A stretch of 64,000 nt of DNA from Streptococcus ratti FA-1 = DSM 20564. GTDB taxonomy: Bacteria; Bacillota; Bacilli; Lactobacillales; Streptococcaceae. The DNA lies in NCBI RefSeq assembly GCF_000286075.1, contig NZ_AJTZ01000005.1:186001-250000 (forward strand), written 5' to 3'. Within the stretch, counting starts at the first letter, position 1. Every line of letters starts with the position of its first letter. The notes beneath the pieces were generated by a model, which had not been told where the DNA came from, made no database searches, and saw only the letters and a list, made by a program, of their open reading frames with translations. Below, one piece after another: positions 10,242 through 20,850 of this stretch. The position numbers and the translations under genes were made by a program.

Positions 10242-10258
10242 TATAGTTATAAATTATA
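10242..10258. promoter_or_regulatory. Met-box operator (MtaR/MetR-type)
   Basis: The 17-base TATAGTTATAAATTATA matches the streptococcal Met-box palindrome TATAGTT-N3-AACTATA with a single change. This box is the published binding site for LysR-type regulators of methionine genes in streptococci. It lies about 90 bases upstream of the MetE-like gene, ahead of a TGATAAAAT -10 element. Confidence 0.75.
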
Positions 10259-10332
10259 GCAAATCATAATATTTTTATATTTTACAGCTATAGGGGCAGA
10301 TGATAAAATGAAAGACACTTATCTCTATCTAT

Positions 10333-11475
10333 TTGAGGGGAAAAAATGACAAAAAATATTTTGAACATGTTGGTAGTTTTTTGCGTCCAGAAGCTCTGAA
10401 AAAAGCTCGGGAAGAATTTGAAGCTGGAAAAATTTCTAAAGAGCAGCTGCGGGCCACTGAAGATCAGCTGATTAAAGAATTGGTTGACAAGGAGATAGCG
10501 GCGGGGCTCGAAAAGGTGACCGACGGTGAATTTCGCCGTGCCTATTGGCATTTGGATTTTTTCTGGGGGTTTCATGGGATAGACCATGTCCAAGCAGCCG
10601 AAGGCTACCATTTTCATGATGAGACAACCAAGTCTGACTCGGCTCTGATTGCCGGAAAGATAAGCGGGGAAAACCATCCTTTTGTTGCAGATTACAGGTT
10701 CTTATATAATCTAGTGGCCAATAAGGAAAATGTTGAAGCCAAATATACTATTCCGGCGCCGGCACAATTCTATTTTGAATTAATCCGCGACGCTGACCAT
10801 GTTGCTAAGTTAACTGCGGTTTATCCTGATTTTGCTGAATTACGGCAGGACATAAAAAAGGCTTATCTGACAGTGATAGAAGATCTGTTCAATGCTGGCC
10901 TGAGAACACTTCAGGTGGACGACTGCACTTGGGGGACTTTGGTCGATGAGGCCTTTTTGACAGCCTGGGGTGCTCCGCAAAACAAGACTGCTAAACAAGT
11001 TAGAGAGGAATTGGCAGATATTTTTCTGACCTTAAATAATGATGTATATCAAAATGTTCCAGCGGGTCTGCAGGTCAATACCCATGTCTGCCGAGGCAAC
11101 TATCATTCAACATGGGCTTCATCAGGCGGATATGACCCCGTTGCCCATGAGCTATTTGGCGAAGAAGCGGCAAAAATCTACTTTTTAGAATTTGACAGTG
11201 AGCGGGCAGGCGGCTTTGAACCTTTAGCAGAATTTAAGGATCCAGATAAGGTGGCGGTTCTTGGCTTGATCACTTCAAAGGATGCTAAGCTTGAAGATAA
11301 AGAGGTTGTCATTGCCCGTCTGAAAGAAGCCAGTCAATATTTGCCGCTGGATCAGCTTTGGCTGTCTACTCAGTGCGGTTTTGCCTCGACAGAAGAAGGA
11401 AATATCTTGACAGAGGAAGATCAATGGGCTAAATTAGGACTAGTAAAAGAAATTATTGATCAAGTCTGGAGATAA
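10333..11475 (+). CDS. MetE-like methionine synthase (YxjG/YxjH type), 5' frameshift suspected
   Basis: This protein of about 375 residues resembles the C-terminal catalytic half of cobalamin-independent methionine synthase, the YxjG/YxjH group. Typical parts are HVGSFLRPEALKKAR, the zinc-type NTHVCRGNYHS and STQCGFAST near the C-terminus. The 5' end is abnormal. The only in-frame start is a TTG at 10333 with no ribosome site, while a well-placed GAGGGG and ATG (10346) are out of frame by one base. One extra A in the A6 run at 10351-10356 would give the expected MTKKYFEHVGSF. It is either a sequencing error, a real frameshift or a slippage switch. A Met-box lies upstream, and two small transport genes follow in the same operon. 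Confidence 0.82.
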   Translation: MRGKNDKKYFEHVGSFLRPEALKKAREEFEAGKISKEQLRATEDQLIKELVDKEIAAGLEKVTDGEFRRAYWHLDFFWGFHGIDHVQAAEGYHFHDETTKSDSALIAGKISGENHPFVADYRFLYNLVANKENVEAKYTIPAPAQFYFELIRDADHVAKLTAVYPDFAELRQDIKKAYLTVIEDLFNAGLRTLQVDDCTWGTLVDEAFLTAWGAPQNKTAKQVREELADIFLTLNNDVYQNVPAGLQVNTHVCRGNYHSTWASSGGYDPVAHELFGEEAAKIYFLEFDSERAGGFEPLAEFKDPDKVAVLGLITSKDAKLEDKEVVIARLKEASQYLPLDQLWLSTQCGFASTEEGNILTEEDQWAKLGLVKEIIDQVWR

Positions 11476-11476
11476 T

Positions 11477-11992
11477 ATGCCGCTTAAAAAAATCAGCCGC
11501 ATTGCAATTTTATCAGCGTTAGCGATTGTTTTGCGAATCGCCTTTGCTGGTTTGCCCAATATTCAGCCTATAACTGCCATCTTTTTAGTATGCGCAGTTT
11601 TTTATGGTTTGTGGGAAAGCGTATTGATAATGTCCGTAACAATGCTGGTTACCAGTTTTTTGCTGGGATTCGGACCTTGGGTTTTGGGTCAGATAATAAG
11701 TTTTGGCAGTATCCTGTTTCTATGGAAATTCATTTGTTATCCTCTGACAAAATTTTTGCCTTTGAGCAGACTAAACAAGATGATTCTGCAGGCTGTTTTG
11801 GCTGGTTTGATGAGCATTATCTACGGCATAATTGTTGATGCTTACTCAGCTTTGCTGTTTGCAGCTCCATTATTTGCTTATATCTTGGCCGGCATGACCT
11901 TTAATCTGATGCATGCTGTCTCAACTGTGCTCTTTTACCCCATTATTGTATCAATTTTTAGGAGATTATTATCTGATGAAAAAACTATGTAA
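11477..11992 (+). CDS. ECF transporter S-component, substrate unknown
   Basis: This membrane protein of 171 residues has about six hydrophobic segments and an N-terminal ISRIAILSALAIVLRI. It has the layout of an energy-coupling-factor S-component. The ATG at 11477 follows the stop of the MetE-like gene by one base, and its 3' end overlaps the lipoprotein gene by 17 bases, so all three are one operon. The Met-box in front suggests a methionine-related ligand, or cobalamin because of the DUF4430 partner. The sequence alone cannot decide. Confidence 0.75.
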   Translation: MPLKKISRIAILSALAIVLRIAFAGLPNIQPITAIFLVCAVFYGLWESVLIMSVTMLVTSFLLGFGPWVLGQIISFGSILFLWKFICYPLTKFLPLSRLNKMILQAVLAGLMSIIYGIIVDAYSALLFAAPLFAYILAGMTFNLMHAVSTVLFYPIIVSIFRRLLSDEKTM

Positions 11993-12362
11993 ATTTTTAC
12001 TGTTAACCGGACTTGTCTTCCTTTTGACGGCCTGCAGTGACAATGGAAACAGCAGCAGGACTGAGACATCTAAAAACCTTCAGGTCAGGCTGATTGTTAA
12101 GACTGGCTCAGATAAAACTGATGAGAAGGTTTCCTTCAAAAAAGGGGATACTGTGATGGATGTGCTGAAAGCTAACTACAAGGTCAAAGAAAAAGGCGGC
12201 TTCATCACTGCTATTGACGGCCTGTCTCAGGACGAGAAGGCCGGACGTTACTGGATGTTTGATGTCAATAATAAGTTGGCTCCTAAATCTGCTGATAAGA
12301 TCAAGGTCAAAGATGGCGATAAGATTGAATTTTACCAGAAAGTCTATAAGGATAAGAATTAA
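11976..12362 (+). CDS. DUF4430 lipoprotein
   Basis: This lipoprotein of 128 residues has a signal peptide and lipobox (LLTACS, Cys at about residue 21). The mature part is a single DUF4430 domain, related to the C-terminal domain of transcobalamin-type binding proteins, with FKKGDTVMDVLK and GRYWMFDVNN. The open frame reaches back to 11913, but MKKLCKFLL at 11976 gives the signal peptide and has GGAGATT upstream. Its start lies inside the S-component gene, so it is probably the extracellular ligand-binding partner of that transporter. Confidence 0.78.
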   Translation: MKKLCKFLLLTGLVFLLTACSDNGNSSRTETSKNLQVRLIVKTGSDKTDEKVSFKKGDTVMDVLKANYKVKEKGGFITAIDGLSQDEKAGRYWMFDVNNKLAPKSADKIKVKDGDKIEFYQKVYKDKN

Positions 12363-12518
12363 AGCAAGTGCTTGTTCTAATTAATATGTTGTCAGCAGAT
12401 AAAAGCTGAAGCATCTGTGTTTTTGGCTATGAAAGCGCACCAATACCAGAGAACTCATTTACTTTTTTTCTAAAAGTGATATGATAGAAAATATCAATAA
12501 AGAAGGGAATTGCATTTC

Positions 12519-15254
12519 GTGACAGTCAGTAAATTAGAGAGCAGAAACGATAAAGAGGCTATCGCCGAAGAAATCAGTATTCTTACTGAAGTATTGGATG
12601 ATGTTACAAAGAAAATGATTGGAAATGATAGTTTTGATAAGATTAATCTCTTAAAAAAATTATCCGTTGAAGAAAAGCATCAGGACTTAGAGGAGGCTAT
12701 CAAAGGGCTGAATAATAACGAGATGGTTGTTGTTTCACGCTACTTTGCGATTTTGCCGCTTTTGATTAATATCTCTGAAGATGTTAATTTGGCTTATGAG
12801 GTTAATTATCAAAACAATAATGATATCAACTATCTTGGAAAGATATCAGCCACTATTGATCTGGTTTCTGAGCAAGACAACGCTCAGGAAATTTTAAAAA
12901 ATGTTAATGTCGTACCGGTTTTAACAGCCCATCCGACTCAGGTTCAGCGTAAAACCATGCTGGATTTGACCAATCGAATTCATGAACTTTTGCGTAAATA
13001 CCGTGATATTAAGTCTGGCTCTATTAATAAAGAAAAATGGTATGATGAGCTGCGCCGCTATGTTGAACTGATCATGCAGACAGATATTATCCGCGAGAAA
13101 AAACTCAAAGTTACCAATGAGATCACCAATGTCATGGAATACTACAATTCCTCTTTGATCAAGGCTGTTACGAAATTCAGCACCCAATACAAGCATTTGG
13201 CTCAGCAAAAGGGAATTGATCTGGATGGAGCAAAACCTATTACCATGGGAATGTGGATCGGCGGCGACCGTGACGGCAATCCTTATGTAACGGCTGAAAC
13301 TTTAAAAATTTCTGCTCTGGTTCAAAGTGAAGTCATTTTGAACTACTATATCAGCAAACTATCAGACTTATATCGGACGTTCTCCCTGTCTACTAGCCTT
13401 TCTGTTATCAGCGAGGCTGTCAAAGAGATGGCAGAACGTTCGTCAGATGTCTCCATTTACCGTGAAAAAGAGCCCTACCGCAAAGCTTTTCACTATATTC
13501 AGTCAAGACTGCAAGAAACCTTGGCTTACTTAAAGAAGGGAGACTTTTCGAAAGAACAGGCTGATTCACAAGTTGCTGAAAATCAGCAAATTCGTCCCTA
13601 TCAAACGGCACAGGAATTTCGGGATGACTTAGAGCTCATCAAGAATTCTCTGCTGGAAAATAACGATTCTGCTTTGGTCAGCGGTGATCTGACTGAAGTG
13701 ATTCAGGCAGTTGATGTCTTTGGCTTCTTTTTGGCTTCTATTGATATGCGTCAGGATTCAAGTGTCCACGAGGCCTGTGTTGCAGAACTATTAGCATCTG
13801 CCAATATTGTTCCTAATTACAGCGATTTATCTGAAGAAGAAAAAATTGAGGTTCTCTTAAAAGAGCTGATTGAAGATCCGCGTACCTTATCTTCAACACA
13901 TGTTGCAAAATCAGAAGAACTTCAAAAAGAACTAGCTATTTTCAAAACAGCAAGAGAATTAAAGGATGCTCTGGGTGAAGATGTTATTAGGCAGCATATC
14001 ATTTCGCATACAGAAAGCATTTCTGATATGTTTGAACTGGCGGTCATGCTTAAAGAAGTTGGCTTGGTAGACACGAAAAAAGCGCGTGTTCAAATTGTTC
14101 CTCTCTTTGAAACCATTGAAGACTTGGATAATTCTCGGGAAATTATGAAGCAGTATCTTGATTATGATCTTGTCAAAAAATGGATTGCTGCTAATAATGG
14201 TTACCAGGAAATTATGCTTGGCTATTCTGATTCTAACAAGGACGGCGGCTACCTGTCTTCAGGCTGGACGCTGTATAAGGCGCAAAATGAATTGACAGAG
14301 ATTGGTCTGGATAAAGGTGTGAAAATCACTTTCTTCCATGGCCGCGGAGGAACAGTCGGCCGTGGCGGCGGTCCTTCTTATGAAGCTATTACATCACAGC
14401 CTTTCGGCTCTATTAAAGACCGCATTCGTTTGACAGAGCAAGGAGAAGTGATTGGCAATAAATACGGTAATAAGGATGTTGCCTATTATAATTTGGAGAT
14501 GCTGGTATCAGCAACTCTGGACCGCATAGTGACAAGAAGAATTGTTGATGCCGACAATCTGGTTGACTACCGTCTGATTATGGACGAAATCGTAGCAGAC
14601 AGCAATATCATCTATCGTGATTTAGTTTTTGGCAATGATCATTTCTACGATTATTTCTTTGCAGCCAGTCCGATTCGGGAAGTTTCCAGCTTAAATATCG
14701 GTTCACGTCCTGCAGCCCGTAAAACCATTACGGAAATCAGCGGCTTACGTGCCATTCCTTGGGTCTTCTCATGGTCGCAAAACCGGATTATGTTTCCAGG
14801 ATGGTATGGTGTCGGTTCAGCCTTCAAGCACTTTATTGACAAAGATGAAAAGAATTTAGCTAAGCTGCAAGAAATGTATCAATCTTGGCCTTTCTTCCAT
14901 TCACTGCTGTCAAATGTTGATATGGTCTTATCAAAGTCAAATATGAATATCGCGTTTGAGTATGCCAAACTGTGTCAGGATGAAGCAACAAAAGAAGTCT
15001 TTAATACGATTTTGGACGAATGGCAGCTGACAAAGAACATTATTTTAACTATTGAAAATCATGAGCACCTTTTAGAGGACAATAGCTATCTGCAAGCCAG
15101 CCTTGATTCCCGCCTGCCTTATTTCAATGTTTTAAACTATATCCAGATTGAATTGATTAAGCGTCAGCGTCGCGGTGAGCTGGGGGAAAGTTTAGAAAAT
15201 CTGATTCATATTACCATTAACGGTGTGGCTACCGGCCTGCGTAATTCTGGCTAA
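12519..15254 (+). CDS. ppc: phosphoenolpyruvate carboxylase
   Basis: This protein of about 911 residues catalyses PEP + bicarbonate to oxaloacetate, feeding aspartate synthesis. The first signature is [13 protein letters not shown] with its catalytic His. The second is [19 protein letters not shown], and a C-terminal [10 protein letters not shown]-type end follows. The length matches the family. I take the GTG at 12519 as start because AGAAGGGA is 6-12 bases upstream. A TTG at 12510 is also in frame but too close to that site. The gene is monocistronic. Confidence 0.97.
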   Translation: MTVSKLESRNDKEAIAEEISILTEVLDDVTKKMIGNDSFDKINLLKKLSVEEKHQDLEEAIKGLNNNEMVVVSRYFAILPLLINISEDVNLAYEVNYQNNNDINYLGKISATIDLVSEQDNAQEILKNVNVVPVLTAHPTQVQRKTMLDLTNRIHELLRKYRDIKSGSINKEKWYDELRRYVELIMQTDIIREKKLKVTNEITNVMEYYNSSLIKAVTKFSTQYKHLAQQKGIDLDGAKPITMGMWIGGDRDGNPYVTAETLKISALVQSEVILNYYISKLSDLYRTFSLSTSLSVISEAVKEMAERSSDVSIYREKEPYRKAFHYIQSRLQETLAYLKKGDFSKEQADSQVAENQQIRPYQTAQEFRDDLELIKNSLLENNDSALVSGDLTEVIQAVDVFGFFLASIDMRQDSSVHEACVAELLASANIVPNYSDLSEEEKIEVLLKELIEDPRTLSSTHVAKSEELQKELAIFKTARELKDALGEDVIRQHIISHTESISDMFELAVMLKEVGLVDTKKARVQIVPLFETIEDLDNSREIMKQYLDYDLVKKWIAANNGYQEIMLGYSDSNKDGGYLSSGWTLYKAQNELTEIGLDKGVKITFFHGRGGTVGRGGGPSYEAITSQPFGSIKDRIRLTEQGEVIGNKYGNKDVAYYNLEMLVSATLDRIVTRRIVDADNLVDYRLIMDEIVADSNIIYRDLVFGNDHFYDYFFAASPIREVSSLNIGSRPAARKTITEISGLRAIPWVFSWSQNRIMFPGWYGVGSAFKHFIDKDEKNLAKLQEMYQSWPFFHSLLSNVDMVLSKSNMNIAFEYAKLCQDEATKEVFNTILDEWQLTKNIILTIENHEHLLEDNSYLQASLDSRLPYFNVLNYIQIELIKRQRRGELGESLENLIHITINGVATGLRNSG

Positions 15255-15700
15255 TATCGAAGTTTTGTTTTGCACAGATACATGTTTGAGATTATTACTT
15301 CCAATTGGTCTATCAGTAATGTTTAGCTGCACTGTGATCTAAGCAGGTGTTTGACAGCTTTTCTGCGGCTGGGTATTTATCCGGCTGCCAAGACGCGGTC
15401 AGATGGCAAAACAGCATCAATAATATAGAGGCTGGGACATTTTTGTTCCAGCCTTGAACTTTGTATTGAACTACTAGTTTAAAGCAGCAATTAGGAGCAG
15501 CTCTTGCGGGCATTGGTCAGCCTAAAATTTTCTTCTGGCAAAACTGCCTAGGTTTTTAGTGTTCATCAACTAGGTGCTAAGGCCAACGGCAACATTGCTT
15601 TAACTGTCTGTTGATTTTTATCCACTCTCTTCTTTGTTTTAAATCTAAAAGATGGTATAATGCTAATGTTAGAATTGTAAGGATATTTTGAGGAAAACAT
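15255..15700. other. intergenic region with a GGCTGGGAC hairpin
   Basis: No gene is supported in these 446 bases between ppc and ftsW. It contains the hairpin 15429-15454. A TGGTATAAT extended -10 at about 15653-15661 probably drives ftsW. The rest is unassigned. Confidence 0.5.
15429..15454. terminator. GGCTGGGACA stem-loop
   Basis: 11-bp arms 15429-15439 and 15444-15454 (one G-U pair) close a TTTT loop. It may terminate ppc, but no long T-run follows. It belongs to the dispersed AGGCTGGGAC hairpin family. Confidence 0.5.
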
Positions 15701-16984
15701 ATGAAAATTGACAAGCGGCACCTGCTGAATTATTCGATACTGCTGCCTTATTTGATTTTGTCGGTTTTTGGATTGATCATCGTCTATTCAACGACCAGTG
15801 CCAACTTAATTCAAAATGGCTTAAATCCCTTTCGCTCGGTTATCAACCAAGGTATTTTTTGGATTATTAGTTTGCTGGCCATTCTTTTTATTTATCGGCT
15901 GAAATTAAATTTTTTAAAAAACAGCGGTGTTTTGACTATTGTGATGCTAATAGAAGCCATACTGCTGATTATCGCCCGTTTCTGGACTCAGGAGGTCAAC
16001 GGAGCGCACGGCTGGATTGTTCTTGGTCCTATTAGCTTTCAGCCGGCAGAGTATTTAAAAATCATCATGGTTTGGTTTCTGGCTTTTACCTTTGCCAGAC
16101 GGCAGCAGGCCATTGAAGTCTATGATTATCAGGCTTTAACTAAGCGTAAGTGGCTGCCCAAACAGCTAAGTGATTTGAAAGATTGGCGCTTTTATTCTTT
16201 GGTTTTAATCTTTTTAGTAGCAGCGCAGCCGGACTTGGGCAATGCAACTATTATCGTTTTGACAGCTATCGTAATGTATTCAGTCAGCGGTGTCGGCTAC
16301 CGCTGGTTCTCAGCTCTGCTGACCGGCATTGTCGCCTTATCAGCAGTTTTTTTGGGAATTATTAATATGGTTGGTGTCAAAACCATGAGCAAGGTTCCTG
16401 TGTTTGGTTATGTAGCCAAACGTTTCAGTGCTTTTTTCAATCCATTTCAGGATGTTACGGACTCGGGGCATCAGCTGGCTAATTCCTATTACGCTATGAG
16501 CAATGGCGGCTGGCTGGGCCGCGGTCTGGGGAATTCTATTGAAAAGCGCGGCTATCTTCCGGAAGCTCAGACAGACTTTGTCTTTTCCATTGTTATTGAA
16601 GAATTAGGATTGATTGGTGCTAGTTTGATTTTGGCTTTGATTTTCTTTTTGATTTTGAGAATTCTTTTGGTCGGCATCAAAGCTAAAAATCCTTTCAATT
16701 CAATGATTGCCTTAGGTGTTGGCGGCATGATGCTTATGCAGGTGTTTGTTAATATCGGCGGTATATCTGGTCTCATTCCTTCAACGGGAGTTACTTTCCC
16801 ATTCCTGTCGCAGGGTGGGAACAGCCTGCTGGTTCTCTCTGTAGCTATCGGCTTTGTTTTAAATATTGATGCCAATGAGAAACGTGAGGAAATTTATTGG
16901 GAAGTAGCAGAGGCAGAGCGCAGCACTGATGATGTCTTTGTAGCATCTCAAGAAGAAATCTACGAAGAATACTACAATGAGTAA
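15701..16984 (+). CDS. ftsW: FtsW, septal peptidoglycan glycosyltransferase (SEDS)
   Basis: This SEDS-family polytopic membrane protein of 427 residues has about ten hydrophobic segments. It polymerises lipid II at the division septum with a class b penicillin-binding protein. SEDS features include VYSTTSANL near residue 30, FQPAEYLKI (about 113-121), the large loop with SGHQLANSYYAMSNGGWLGRGLG, and FPFLSQGGNSLL near the C-terminus. The acidic tail after the last helix is probably cytoplasmic. FtsW rather than RodA is favoured by its place next to ppc and tuf, as in S. mutans. Confidence 0.88.
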   Translation: MKIDKRHLLNYSILLPYLILSVFGLIIVYSTTSANLIQNGLNPFRSVINQGIFWIISLLAILFIYRLKLNFLKNSGVLTIVMLIEAILLIIARFWTQEVNGAHGWIVLGPISFQPAEYLKIIMVWFLAFTFARRQQAIEVYDYQALTKRKWLPKQLSDLKDWRFYSLVLIFLVAAQPDLGNATIIVLTAIVMYSVSGVGYRWFSALLTGIVALSAVFLGIINMVGVKTMSKVPVFGYVAKRFSAFFNPFQDVTDSGHQLANSYYAMSNGGWLGRGLGNSIEKRGYLPEAQTDFVFSIVIEELGLIGASLILALIFFLILRILLVGIKAKNPFNSMIALGVGGMMLMQVFVNIGGISGLIPSTGVTFPFLSQGGNSLLVLSVAIGFVLNIDANEKREEIYWEVAEAERSTDDVFVASQEEIYEEYYNE

Positions 16985-17008
16985 CAGATTGGATAAAAAC
17001 TTTAAGAA

Positions 17009-17041
17009 AAGATTGGACCTGTAGCTTGCAGATCCAATCTT
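17009..17041 (+). terminator. terminator of ftsW
   Basis: The arms 17009-17017 and 17033-17041 pair over 9 bp with a small inner CTG/CAG pair, and TTTTC follows. Confidence 0.7.
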
Positions 17042-17190
17042 TTTCTTTTTAAAGGCTTGCTGTATCATTGACAGCAGAGACAATGCTAAAGTTCAAGTCA
17101 GAAAAAGGTGGAGCTTGTCTCTTTTTAACTCTTTGAAGACTGATTTTAGCATTTCTCAGAAAAAAAGATAGAGACATACATATAAAAAGC

Positions 17191-17218
17191 TTGCATTTTT
17201 AGTGTAATTTGTTAAAAT
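17191..17218 (+). promoter_or_regulatory. promoter of tuf
   Basis: TTGCAT (17191-17196) and TAAAAT (17213-17218) are separated by 16 bases, about 70 bases before the tuf start. This is a strong housekeeping-type promoter. Confidence 0.6.
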
Positions 17219-17290
17219 AGTAAGGTAAAGTTAGACTGTATTGCCTACCGTCTATCTATAAAATATATTTTATTGGAGGCTTTTCCCAAA

Positions 17291-18487
17291 ATGGCAAAAG
17301 AAAAATACGATCGTAGTAAACCACACGTTAACATTGGTACTATCGGACACGTTGACCATGGTAAAACTACCTTAACTGCAGCTATCACAACTGTACTTGC
17401 ACGTCGTCTTCCTAGTGCAGTAAACCAACCAAAAGATTATTCATCTATTGATGCTGCTCCTGAAGAACGCGAACGCGGTATCACAATCAACACTGCACAC
17501 GTTGAGTATGAAACTGAAAAACGTCACTATGCTCACATCGACGCTCCAGGACACGCGGACTATGTTAAAAACATGATCACTGGTGCTGCCCAAATGGATG
17601 GTGCTATCCTTGTAGTAGCTTCAACTGATGGACCAATGCCGCAAACTCGTGAACACATCTTGCTTTCACGTCAAGTTGGTGTTAAATACCTTATCGTCTT
17701 CATGAACAAGGTTGACTTGGTTGATGATGAAGAATTGCTTGAATTGGTTGAAATGGAAATCCGTGATCTTCTTTCAGAATACGATTTCCCAGGTGATGAC
17801 ATTCCAGTTATCCAAGGTTCAGCCCTTAAAGCTCTTGAAGGTGACACTGAACAAGAAGATGTTATCATGGAATTGATGAAAACAGTTGATGAGTACATCC
17901 CAGATCCAGAACGCGATACTGATAAGCCATTGCTTCTTCCAGTCGAAGACGTGTTCTCAATCACTGGACGTGGTACTGTTGCATCAGGACGTATCGACCG
18001 TGGTACTGTTAAAGTCAATGACGAAGTTGAAATCGTTGGTATCCGTGATGACATCCAAAAAGCTGTTGTTACTGGTGTTGAAATGTTCCGTAAACAGCTT
18101 GACGAAGGTCTTGCTGGTGATAACGTTGGTGTACTTCTTCGTGGTATCCAACGTGATGAAATCGAACGCGGTCAAGTTCTTGCTAAACCAGGTTCAATTC
18201 ATCCGCATACTAAATTTAAAGGTGAAGTTTACATCCTTACTAAAGAAGAAGGCGGACGTCACACTCCATTCTTCAACAACTACCGTCCACAGTTCTACTT
18301 CCGTACAACTGACGTAACTGGTTCAATCGAATTGCCAGCAGGTACTGAAATGGTTATGCCTGGTGATAACGTGACTATCGACGTTGAATTGATCCACCCA
18401 ATCGCTGTTGAACAAGGTACTACTTTCTCTATTCGTGAAGGTGGACGTACTGTTGGTTCAGGTATCGTTTCAGAAATCGAAGCTTAA
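17291..18487 (+). CDS. tuf: elongation factor Tu
   Basis: This translation factor of 398 residues delivers aminoacyl-tRNA to the ribosome. The GTPase motifs are GHVDHGKT (P-loop, about 19-26), DAPGHADY (G3) and NKVD (G4). Beta-barrel domains 2 and 3 follow from about residue 210 and end in [11 protein letters not shown]. The ATG at 17291 gives the universal [19 protein letters not shown] start, and GGAGG lies upstream. Codon use is strongly biased to highly expressed codons compared with its neighbours. Confidence 0.99.
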   Translation: MAKEKYDRSKPHVNIGTIGHVDHGKTTLTAAITTVLARRLPSAVNQPKDYSSIDAAPEERERGITINTAHVEYETEKRHYAHIDAPGHADYVKNMITGAAQMDGAILVVASTDGPMPQTREHILLSRQVGVKYLIVFMNKVDLVDDEELLELVEMEIRDLLSEYDFPGDDIPVIQGSALKALEGDTEQEDVIMELMKTVDEYIPDPERDTDKPLLLPVEDVFSITGRGTVASGRIDRGTVKVNDEVEIVGIRDDIQKAVVTGVEMFRKQLDEGLAGDNVGVLLRGIQRDEIERGQVLAKPGSIHPHTKFKGEVYILTKEEGGRHTPFFNNYRPQFYFRTTDVTGSIELPAGTEMVMPGDNVTIDVELIHPIAVEQGTTFSIREGGRTVGSGIVSEIEA

Positions 18488-18540
18488 TCAAAACAATTAA
18501 GTTTTCCCAAATAACAATTTAAGTCAGACAACTTATCTTG

Positions 18541-18566
18541 AAAAGAGTCTCGTAAGAGACTCTTTT
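18541..18566 (+). terminator. terminator of tuf
   Basis: A perfect 11-bp stem (18541-18551/18556-18566) with a GTAA loop is followed by a T-run. Confidence 0.85.
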
Positions 18567-18679
18567 TTGCTGTTCTTGCTAAGACAGCAGTATTTTAGCC
18601 GTTTTATTGTGAAGATTTTCATAAAATAATCTCTTAATCTTTCAATCACTCTGAATTTGTGGTAAAATAGACAATGTAA

Positions 18680-19462
<783 letters not shown>

Positions 19463-19542
19463 GCTAAGCGGCTAATCAAAGAGGATATTTTTCTTTCTGC
19501 ATGCTAGTTTTTAAAAGGGCAGGAAGTTCCTTTCATTTTAAA

Positions 19543-19570
19543 AACACTGTTGATAAAGATCAGCAGTGTT
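19543..19570. terminator. terminator between tpiA and murN
   Basis: A 12-bp stem with one G-U pair (19543-19554/19559-19570) and an AAAG loop is followed by a run of T. It serves tpiA (+) and could also serve the leftward murN operon. Confidence 0.8.
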
Positions 19571-19614
19571 TTTTTTGTAGGTAGATTTTTAAAAAGGTTT
19601 TTAATAGCCTTATT

Positions 19615-20850
19615 TTATTGACGGCCGAGCAATTTTTTGACTGCTTGGATAGCCTTGTATTTCAGTGGTTTAGGATAGTAGCGGAAGGTTCCCATTTTGC
19701 GGACAATGTAACCGTTGAAATTTTGTTTAAAGCGAAGGACACCGTCAGAACCATCAAAATGTCCTGTAATACCAAGAAGGTTGTAAAAAGAAATATCTTG
19801 TTTAATAGCTTCAAGCATGACATGTTCTTGCAAGAGAGCAGGAGCATAGAATTTATTAAATTCCGGATAAGATCCTGAAAAGAGGTAGACGGCTTCTTGA
19901 GGTGTATAAATGAAGAGACTGCCTGCTAAAATAACATCTTCTTTACCGTATTTATTGATAAATTCCTGAGCTTCTTCCTGGCGGGTTGTAAAAGTATCAA
20001 ATTGGCTGGATAGTTCGCGCAGCTGATTTTGCTTTTTCTCAGAATGAGGATTTTTTTCTAAATCAGCCTGCAATTTAGTAATTTTATCACCCAGTTTTTT
20101 TTGATCCTTTTGCAAATGGTCAAGATAGTCTTCAAAATTAAGACTGGCCACCATAAATTCAGCCTTGTCTCCAAAACTATCGTAAAAATCTTGGTAATAG
20201 TCTAGACTTTTATCGCTGTATTCACGGCGATTGGAAGTAGCAGAGGTAATTTCCTTGAAGAGATGCAGCTCATCACGTTTTAGCCGACGAAGCTTAGTAC
20301 CAAAAGTCTTAGCTTTTTTAACTAAAGGACGTCCCTTTTTACTGAAAGATTTCAGCAGGGTTTGCTCGCTGATATCTGATAAATCTTTGACATAGTGCCA
20401 GTCCCCTTCGCCATTAGGATAATCCGTCTGTAAGCCATCAAAGTGATAGTCTAGATCAGTCAGTTGAGTGATGAGGTTCTTTTGCTCTGCACTGGTCGCC
20501 TGACCATCGCTGTCAAAGGTTTGATAGGTATCATAAGGTTTGATAACCAATTCCAAAGCCCCTTGTTCTTTGACATAATTCCTTAAATCTCGGTAAAAAT
20601 CACTTAGATGATCGGCAGCAGTGATGACAGGACCGCAGTTAATTTCAAAATAACGGCCGCCGGTCATTGGCATGCTGTATAAAATAGCTGAAATTTCAAT
20701 TGTTTCTTGTTCTTTCCAAGCAACATAGTCAATATCATAGCCTCTTTTAGCAAGAAGCTTAGCCATTTCCAAAGTCTGCATGAAAGACTTCCGATGGGTT
20801 TGCTGAATATGGTCTGCAAAATCATGTTTTGAAATGCTTTGTAAGGACAT
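19615..20850 (-). CDS. murN: FemX/MurN-type peptidoglycan branching aminoacyltransferase
   Basis: This FemABX-family enzyme of 411 residues uses aminoacyl-tRNA to add the second residue of the interpeptide bridge to the lysine of the peptidoglycan stem. Two GNAT-like halves are interrupted by the charged coiled-coil hairpin typical of the family (about 240-295). Features are GGRYFEINCGPVI, TKLRRLKRDE and GSYPEFNKFYAPALLQ. It directly follows the paralogous gene with adjacent stop and start. By comparison with the S. mutans order I assign this downstream copy as MurN. The M/N split is inferred from order, not from residues. Confidence 0.85.
   Translation of the reverse strand: MSLQSISKHDFADHIQQTHRKSFMQTLEMAKLLAKRGYDIDYVAWKEQETIEISAILYSMPMTGGRYFEINCGPVITAADHLSDFYRDLRNYVKEQGALELVIKPYDTYQTFDSDGQATSAEQKNLITQLTDLDYHFDGLQTDYPNGEGDWHYVKDLSDISEQTLLKSFSKKGRPLVKKAKTFGTKLRRLKRDELHLFKEITSATSNRREYSDKSLDYYQDFYDSFGDKAEFMVASLNFEDYLDHLQKDQKKLGDKITKLQADLEKNPHSEKKQNQLRELSSQFDTFTTRQEEAQEFINKYGKEDVILAGSLFIYTPQEAVYLFSGSYPEFNKFYAPALLQEHVMLEAIKQDISFYNLLGITGHFDGSDGVLRFKQNFNGYIVRKMGTFRYYPKPLKYKAIQAVKKLLGRQ

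Noticed and set aside
16859-17083. Minus-strand ORF across the end of ftsW and its terminator
   Set aside because: It is antisense to the ftsW 3' end and terminator, has no ribosome site and has no recognisable domain.
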